Origin: Patescibacteria group bacterium
Lineage (GTDB): Bacteria; Patescibacteriota; Minisyncoccia; Minisyncoccales; CG1-02-41-26
Length of the DNA: 11,052 nucleotides
Reading direction: 5' to 3'
Assembly (NCBI GenBank): GCA_020724125.1
Contig: DYHM01000014.1
Coordinates: 1 to 11,052 of the forward strand
The translations under genes were made by a program, and so were the position numbers. Positions 7,688 to 11,052 of the stretch are shown here, in pieces. Within the stretch, counting starts at the first letter, position 1, and every line of letters starts with the position of its first letter. A model generated the notes under the pieces. That model was given only the letters and a program-made list of their open reading frames with translations, was not told the DNA's origin and searched no databases.

Positions 7688-7910
7688 CTAATTTCTAATG
7701 TCTAATCAAATCCCAATAATAATTAGAAATCCTAAATTCAAAATCCTAAATTCTAAACAAACCTTAAATCCAAAATCCCAATAACCAAAACTTGTCTGTT
7801 TTGAATTTAGAATTTTGAATTTTGAATTTGTTTAGGATTTAGAAATTAGGATTTGGGATTTTACATTGCCATTTTACATTTTGATTTTTGCATTTTGCAT
7901 TTTATTGATT
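7688..7910. repeat. Two opposed tracts of 7-bp repeats downstream of dnaE
   Basis: The 330-bp gap after dnaE is mostly heptads. Bases 7688-7792 hold 15 A-rich units (for example tcctaaa, ttcaaaa, tcctaaa, ttctaaa). Bases 7799-7910 hold 16 T-rich units (ttttgaa, tttagaa, aggattt, gggattt, gcatttt). The second block resembles the reverse complement of the first, so the region can fold into a long imperfect hairpin that could also act as a poor terminator. No gene is visible. Confidence 0.8.
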
Positions 7911-7914
7911 TAAC

Positions 7915-8364
7915 AGGACTTACGCGCTTTGAAAATATCAAGTAAAATATAGGCAAAGGTCGCATTTATGAGTAAAACTATAAAACTGCGAAATTATGAT
8001 GTTATCTTTGTCTAAAAACGTTTTTAACTATCTAAAAGGTCTGATTTGCGTTTTTGAGAATGCCAACTGTGTTTCACTCTCAAGGATTGCTCAATGCTCT
8101 CATGACAGTCTCACAAAGATTCTCAATGGTGAGAAGCTTTGTTGGCAAACACTCCTTCAAAGTTTCGCCTTGAGAATCTTTGAGAAACTCCAGGATGGCT
8201 ATCTGATAATTGATGACACGGTCATCAGTAAAAGATTTGCCAAAAAGATTGAAAATATCTCCTGGGTATTTGACAGCAAGATTGGCAAAAGCATTCTCGG
8301 AATAAACTTGGCGATGATCGCTTGGTCGAACGGTCGAATAACCATTCCTTTGGTAATTAGAATA
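7915..8364 (+). mobile_element. 5' part of a truncated DDE insertion sequence
   Basis: The element carries a broken transposase gene. Its likely left end is aggacttacgcg at 7915-7926, directly after the heptad tract. I find no inverted copy of this end anywhere to the right, and the coding homology stops at the left end of the 126-bp TIR element. The right half of the insertion sequence is therefore missing. The left boundary is an inference from its general resemblance to insertion-sequence ends. Confidence 0.55.
7996..8364 (+). pseudogene. Truncated DDE transposase (IS4/IS701-like), N-terminal part only
   Basis: About 123 residues are left of a transposase that is normally some 300-450 residues long. 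A helix-turn-helix-like segment lies at about 27-44 (SLSRIAQCSHDSLTKIL). The first catalytic acidic segment GYLIIDDTVISKR is at 68-80. It is followed by the family pattern ISWVFDSKIGKSILGINLAMI (88-108, quoted in parts: ISWVFDSK, GKSILGINL) and GRITIPL (113-119). The second Asp and the Glu of the DDE triad are missing. After residue 123 the frame runs on to a stop at 8415 through unrelated AT-rich DNA that belongs to the TIR element. The protein cannot be active. The family is assigned from motif style only; IS701 and the DDE_5-type group are both plausible. Confidence 0.75.
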
Positions 8365-8490
8365 AAGATGTTGTTTAATAATATTTTGAGGTATTTTTAT
8401 AATTTTTCCCTTTAAAAAACCTTATAAATAAAGGGTTTATAGGGCATCAATTTGCTAAAATTCACAAAAAACTTTGTTAAACAACATCTT
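8365..8490. mobile_element. 126-bp MITE-like element with inverted ends and flanking TA
   Basis: The ends are exact inverted copies (aataaagatgttgtttaa at 8361-8378 and its complement at 8477-8494, including flanking bases). If TA is the duplicated target, the element is 8365-8490. TA also follows the same end at 51-53 and 4178-4180. Target TA is typical of IS630/Tc1-mariner relatives, but no such transposase is present. The interior has a small stem (ccctttA at 8408-8414 with its complement at 8429-8435). The element sits exactly where the transposase reading frame loses homology. Confidence 0.5.
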
Positions 8491-8527
8491 TATTTTGGTT
8501 TGTTATTCGTAGCTTTGGCGAAGGAAG

Positions 8528-8598
8528 CTGCGGGGCTTGGACTCGAACCAAGATTAAAGGCTCCAAGGGCCTCTGTGCTGCCATTACACCACCCCGCA
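8528..8598 (-). tRNA. trnQ: tRNA-Gln (anticodon UUG)
   Basis: A full cloverleaf can be drawn on the minus strand. The acceptor stem is TGCGGGG/CCCCGCA, with U1-A72 and discriminator G73 as is usual for bacterial tRNA-Gln. The D stem is GTGT/GCAC, the anticodon stem GAGGC/GCCTT and the T arm CTTGG-TTCGAGT-CCAAG. The anticodon loop is CCTTGGA, giving UUG at 34-36. Position 33 is C where nearly all tRNAs have U. The 3' CCA is not encoded. The 5' end lies 5 bp from the long inverted repeat, so its promoter must be within or beyond that repeat. Confidence 0.92.
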
Positions 8599-8603
8599 AT
8601 AAT

Positions 8604-8863
8604 AGTTCAAAGTTCAAAATTCAAAGTTCAAAGTTTAAAATTTAAAATCTAAAATAGATAACAGATAACAATTAACGGTTAACAGAGAACAAAGAACAGT
8701 TAACAGATAACAGTTAAAAATGCAAAATGGAAAAACCAAAAATAAAAACAAAATAGAAATTAATGGAATTTATGGAAATTTATTGCGTTTTACAATCAGT
8801 TTCCATAAATTTTATGAGCGAGGCGAATAAATTTCTATAAGTTTCAAATTTAATTTGGGATTT
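8604..8863. repeat. Left arm of a 260-bp near-perfect inverted repeat
   Basis: Pairs with 10611-10870 without any gap (paired coordinates always sum to 19474). Only three positions differ: 8807, 8822 and 8857. The outer part is heptad repeat (8605-8751). The inner part is not, and carries its own 12-bp dyad (8767-8778 with 8800-8811). The arms enclose 1747 bp holding dnaX and the COG2426-type gene. Confidence 0.95.
8605..8751. repeat. Tract of 21 heptads inside the left arm
   Basis: The 7-bp register holds throughout while the unit drifts: gttcaaa, attcaaa, gtttaaa, atttaaa, atctaaa, atagata, acagata, acaatta, acggtta, acagaga, acaaaga, acagtta, then A-rich units such as aaaatgc and aaaatgg. 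The mirrored tract lies in the right arm at about 10723-10869. Confidence 0.85.
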
Positions 8864-8885
8864 GGATTTGAGTTTTTAATTTCTG

Positions 8886-9998
8886 CTACATTTCTATTAT
8901 TGCTAACTCTAAGGGCAGTTGAGGGATGGAAGCAAATTTAATTCTATTCTCGGCTTCTATGAATTTTTTAAGAAAATTTTTTATTTCTTCTTCTGATAAA
9001 TCGGTGGCTAATTTTTCTAATTTTTCTTTTTCCTCTTTGTCTAAAAGCAAAGAAATTTCAAATTCCGGGCTGATTTTTAAAAGAAGAATTTCGCGTAAAT
9101 ACTGAATTAAAGATTTAGCAAATTCTTGAAAATCAACTCCCTTAAAAACAATTTCTTCCAAAAAAGCGATTGCCTTTGGGGTTTGTTTTTGGAAAATATA
9201 GTCTAAAAATTGAAAAATTATTTTCTTATCAACAATTCCTAAAATTTTTTCTACTGTTTCTTTTTCAAGCGTCCTCTCCGGTCCGGAAAAACTAATTGTT
9301 TGGTCAAGTAAGGTTTCTGCGTCTCTGATAGAACCATTGGCTGTTTGAGAAATCAACTGAATCGCCTCTTCTTCAAATTTTATTTTCTCGTTTTCTAAAA
9401 TTCTTTTCAGTTTATCATTAATTTCTTTTGGTTTCAATCTCCGAAAATCAAATCTTTGGCACCGGGAAACAATAGTCAAAATCATCTTTTGGGGCTCGGT
9501 TGTGGCTAAAATAAAAATGGCATGACCTGGCGGTTCTTCCAGGGTTTTTAACAATGCGTTAGCAGCGTCTTTTGAAAGCTGATGAGCTTCGTCTAAAATA
9601 AAAACTTTGTATTTTGACCGGGTCGGCATAAAAGAAATACCATCCCGCAAATCTCTTATTTCATCAATCCCCCGATTACTGGCCGCGTCAATTTCAATTA
9701 AATCCATTGCTTTGCCTTGATTAATTTCTTGGCAGGACAAACATTGATTACAGGGCTCGAAATTAGTATTTAGTATTTTGTATTTAGTGTTTTGTATATT
9801 TTTTTCACAATTAACGGCCTTGGCTAAAAGTCGGGCCAAACTGGTTTTTCCGGCGCCGCGGGGACCGCAAAATAAATAAGCGTGAGAAATTCTTCCAGAA
9901 ATCAAAGCATTTTTCAAAGTTTGAATAATATGTTCTTGACCAATAACCTCTTTAAAAGTTTTCGGTCTGTATTTTCGATAAAAAACTAAATTAGACAT
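8886..9998 (-). CDS. dnaX: DNA polymerase III clamp-loader subunit gamma/tau, short form
   Basis: The AAA+ ATPase subunit that loads the sliding clamp. The N-terminus FYRKYRPKTFKEVIGQEH (6-23) is typical. Walker A is GPRGAGKT (45-52), Walker B VFILDEAH (132-139), sensor 1 ATTEPQK (165-171), the arginine-finger motif SRC (178-180) and sensor 2 GSIRDAETLLDQ (222-233). Zinc ligands are C64, C83, C86 and C89. The spacing C64-C83 is 18 residues against 8 in E. coli; the excess is encoded by five tandem 7-bp repeats. At 370 residues the protein ends with domain III, like E. coli gamma but shorter, without the helicase- and polymerase-binding domains IV and V. No frameshift slippery site at the end is evident. 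The ATG at 9998 has no Shine-Dalgarno. The gene lies 123 bp after the COG2426-type gene and may be co-transcribed with it. Confidence 0.96.
   Translation of the reverse strand: MSNLVFYRKYRPKTFKEVIGQEHIIQTLKNALISGRISHAYLFCGPRGAGKTSLARLLAKAVNCEKNIQNTKYKILNTNFEPCNQCLSCQEINQGKAMDLIEIDAASNRGIDEIRDLRDGISFMPTRSKYKVFILDEAHQLSKDAANALLKTLEEPPGHAIFILATTEPQKMILTIVSRCQRFDFRRLKPKEINDKLKRILENEKIKFEEEAIQLISQTANGSIRDAETLLDQTISFSGPERTLEKETVEKILGIVDKKIIFQFLDYIFQKQTPKAIAFLEEIVFKGVDFQEFAKSLIQYLREILLLKISPEFEISLLLDKEEKEKLEKLATDLSEEEIKNFLKKFIEAENRIKFASIPQLPLELAIIEM
9763..9797. repeat. Five tandem 7-bp repeats inside dnaX
   Basis: On the plus strand the units are ttagtat (x2), tttgtat, ttagtgt, tttgtat. In the protein they encode most of residues 68-80 (IQNTKYKILNTNF), between the first zinc-binding Cys and the CxxCxxC triplet. 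Homologues have only a few residues there, so this looks like an in-frame insertion into a tolerant loop. Confidence 0.85.
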
Positions 9999-10060
9999 AT
10001 TAATGAAAAATCAAAAACCAAGACCACAAATCAAAATCTTAAAACTAATTTTATTATAAA

Positions 10061-10081
10061 TTTTTAATTTTTAATTTTTAA
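10061..10081. repeat. Short heptad tract between dnaX and the membrane protein gene
   Basis: Three perfect copies of tttttaa, with looser heptad-like words on both sides, fill the 123-bp gap upstream of dnaX. The same kind of repeat fills most other gaps in this window. No other signal is visible there. Confidence 0.6.
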
Positions 10082-10121
10082 ATAATTTTTAATGATTTAA
10101 TTTTGAAACTAAATTTTAGAT

Positions 10122-10586
10122 TTATGATGAATATAAAATCACTCCTTTGCTTAATAATAAAATAATTAAGCCGCACAGCATGACGCCGAGAGCTATTAAA
10201 CAAAGGGCCTTCCAAAAAGGAATGTCAAATAAAAAAGCGGCGACGGCGCCGCTCCAAGCGCCGGTTAACGGCAAAGGAACCGCAACAAATAATATCAAAG
10301 CTGAATAACAACCGTATCTTTTAATTTTCTTTTCTATTTTTTGTCGGGTTTTATAAAACCACCAGTTGAAAAACTTTTGACAAATTTTAGATTTTTTACT
10401 CAGCCATTCGGAAAACCGTCCCAAAAATAAAAGAAGAAAAACAACAGGAACCAAATTGCCAATAACTGTTAAAAAATACGCTGTTAACCAATCTATTTGA
10501 TAGATAGTTAAAGCCAGAGGCAGGGCCAATCTTAATTCGCCTAATGGCGTCATTGCCAAAAGAAAAACTTGAATTTCAGATGACAT
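10122..10586 (-). CDS. COG2426-type small membrane protein (putative small multidrug export family)
   Basis: A 154-residue integral membrane protein with about four hydrophobic segments (roughly 5-29, 34-57, 94-118, 124-150). A basic, aromatic stretch in the middle (60-92, with KKSK and RQKIEKKIKR) probably faces the cytoplasm. Family motifs are TPLGELRLALPLAL (13-26) and VPLPLTGAWSGAVAAF (103-118), both matching PF06695/COG2426. The family name suggests drug export but this is poorly supported, and I would not assign a substrate. It lies upstream of dnaX on the same strand inside the long inverted repeat. The ATG is preceded by gagtaaaactt, with no clear Shine-Dalgarno. Confidence 0.85.
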   Translation of the reverse strand: MSSEIQVFLLAMTPLGELRLALPLALTIYQIDWLTAYFLTVIGNLVPVVFLLLFLGRFSEWLSKKSKICQKFFNWWFYKTRQKIEKKIKRYGCYSALILFVAVPLPLTGAWSGAVAAFLFDIPFWKALCLIALGVMLCGLIILLLSKGVILYSS

Positions 10587-10610
10587 AAGTTTTACTCAAC
10601 TAACCAATAT

Positions 10611-10870
10611 AAATCCAAAATTAAATTTGAAACTTATAGAAATTTATTCGCTTCGCTCATAAAATTCATGGAAACTGATTGTAAAACGCAATAAATTTCC
10701 ATAAATTCCATTAATTTCTATTTTGTTTTTATTTTTGGTTTTTCCATTTTGCATTTTTAACTGTTATCTGTTAACTGTTCTTTGTTCTCTGTTAACCGTT
10801 AATTGTTATCTGTTATCTATTTTAGATTTTAAATTTTAAACTTTGAACTTTGAATTTTGAACTTTGAACT
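10611..10870. repeat. Right arm of the 260-bp near-perfect inverted repeat
   Basis: Exact reverse complement of 8604-8863 except at 10617, 10652 and 10667. It starts 24 bp upstream of the ATG of the COG2426-type gene, so the promoter of that gene must lie in or beyond the arm. In a minus-strand transcript through the unit, both arms would pair into a long RNA duplex. Confidence 0.95.
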
Positions 10871-11016
10871 TATTTATATTCTACCACTTCTAACTTTTTT
10901 TTCCAGAGTTCGTATTAAATTATTTAGTAAAGAAAATTAAATTTTAAAAAATTTTTGAGATTTTGAAGAAAATAAAACTCCCAGTCGCCCCAAGGAACGA
11001 GGTTTTAAAAACAATA
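10871..11016. other. Gap at the right edge; no supported gene
   Basis: Mostly AT-rich and without an open frame of note. A short GC-rich patch (10980-11002, containing cagtcgccccaaggaacg) stands out. It could be part of a small RNA or of a leader of a gene beyond the window, but I cannot identify it. Confidence 0.35.
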
Positions 11017-11046
11017 AAAAAGGGGAAAATTTACTAACCCCTTTTT
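11017..11046. terminator. Rho-independent terminator-like hairpin
   Basis: aaaaagggg (11017-11025) pairs exactly with cccc-ttttt (11038-11046) around a 12-nt loop. Both strands show a U-rich run after the stem. It most likely ends a minus-strand gene lying to the right of the window, since no plus-strand gene ends nearby. Confidence 0.6.
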
Positions 11047-11052
11047 CACTTT

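Noticed and set aside
7915..8494. A complete insertion sequence
   Set aside because: No inverted partner of the left end aggacttacgcg was found, and the transposase lacks the second and third catalytic residues.
8452..8652. Open frame of 66 codons on the plus strand
   Set aside because: It needs a TTG start and runs through the TIR element, antisense to the tRNA-Gln gene and into the heptad tract. No protein-like signal is present.
8605..8751. Regular repeats suggesting a CRISPR array or iteron origin
   Set aside because: Units are only 7 bp, directly adjacent, and drift in sequence, with no spacers. No cas gene, replication initiator or DnaA box cluster is visible.
8886..8960. Programmed frameshift in dnaX making tau and gamma forms
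   Set aside because: The frame simply ends with domain III. No A6G-type slippery site with a following stem is seen near the end, and no downstream coding extension exists in another frame.

Overview
The window looks like chromosomal DNA from an AT-rich, small-genome bacterium, most likely a member of the Candidate Phyla Radiation (Patescibacteria, Parcubacteria-like). This is inference. It rests on the strong AT bias, the near absence of Shine-Dalgarno sequences before the genes, compact replication proteins without their usual C-terminal extensions, a type IV pilus ATPase, and gaps filled with low-complexity word repeats.

Layout. Bases 1-283 hold the right end of a small repeated element and no convincing gene. 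Then come three plus-strand genes: a PilB/GspE-type ATPase (284-2053), an AMMECR1-family protein (2148-2792) and a group I cysteine desulfurase (2936-4123). A 371-bp gap holds a perfect 38-bp palindrome, a good sigma-70-type promoter, a possible 15-codon leader peptide and a stem-loop, all in front of dnaE (4495-7665), the replicative DNA polymerase. Next is a tract of 7-bp repeats, the 5' part of a broken DDE transposase (7996-8364) that ends exactly at a 126-bp TIR element (8365-8490), and a minus-strand tRNA-Gln(UUG) (8528-8598). The last part is a 1.75-kb segment with minus-strand dnaX and a COG2426-type membrane protein gene. It is bracketed by a 260-bp inverted repeat whose arms are 257/260 identical. 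A terminator-like hairpin closes the window.

How the genes fit together. dnaE and dnaX encode the catalytic subunit and the clamp-loader ATPase of the replisome. Both are short: DnaE stops after its OB fold and DnaX stops after domain III, so the two regions that link polymerase to clamp loader in E. coli are both absent. DnaE keeps all nine candidate PHP metal ligands, so it may proofread by itself. The other genes are unrelated housekeeping functions (pilus assembly, sulfur mobilisation, tRNA).

The most unusual signal is a family of tandem 7-bp repeats. They fill several gaps with drifting unit sequences but a mostly kept 7-bp register, make up much of both arms of the long inverted repeat, and occur in frame inside two essential-looking genes, the cysteine desulfurase and dnaX, where they lengthen surface loops. 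No classical defence system, CRISPR array or phage module is visible.
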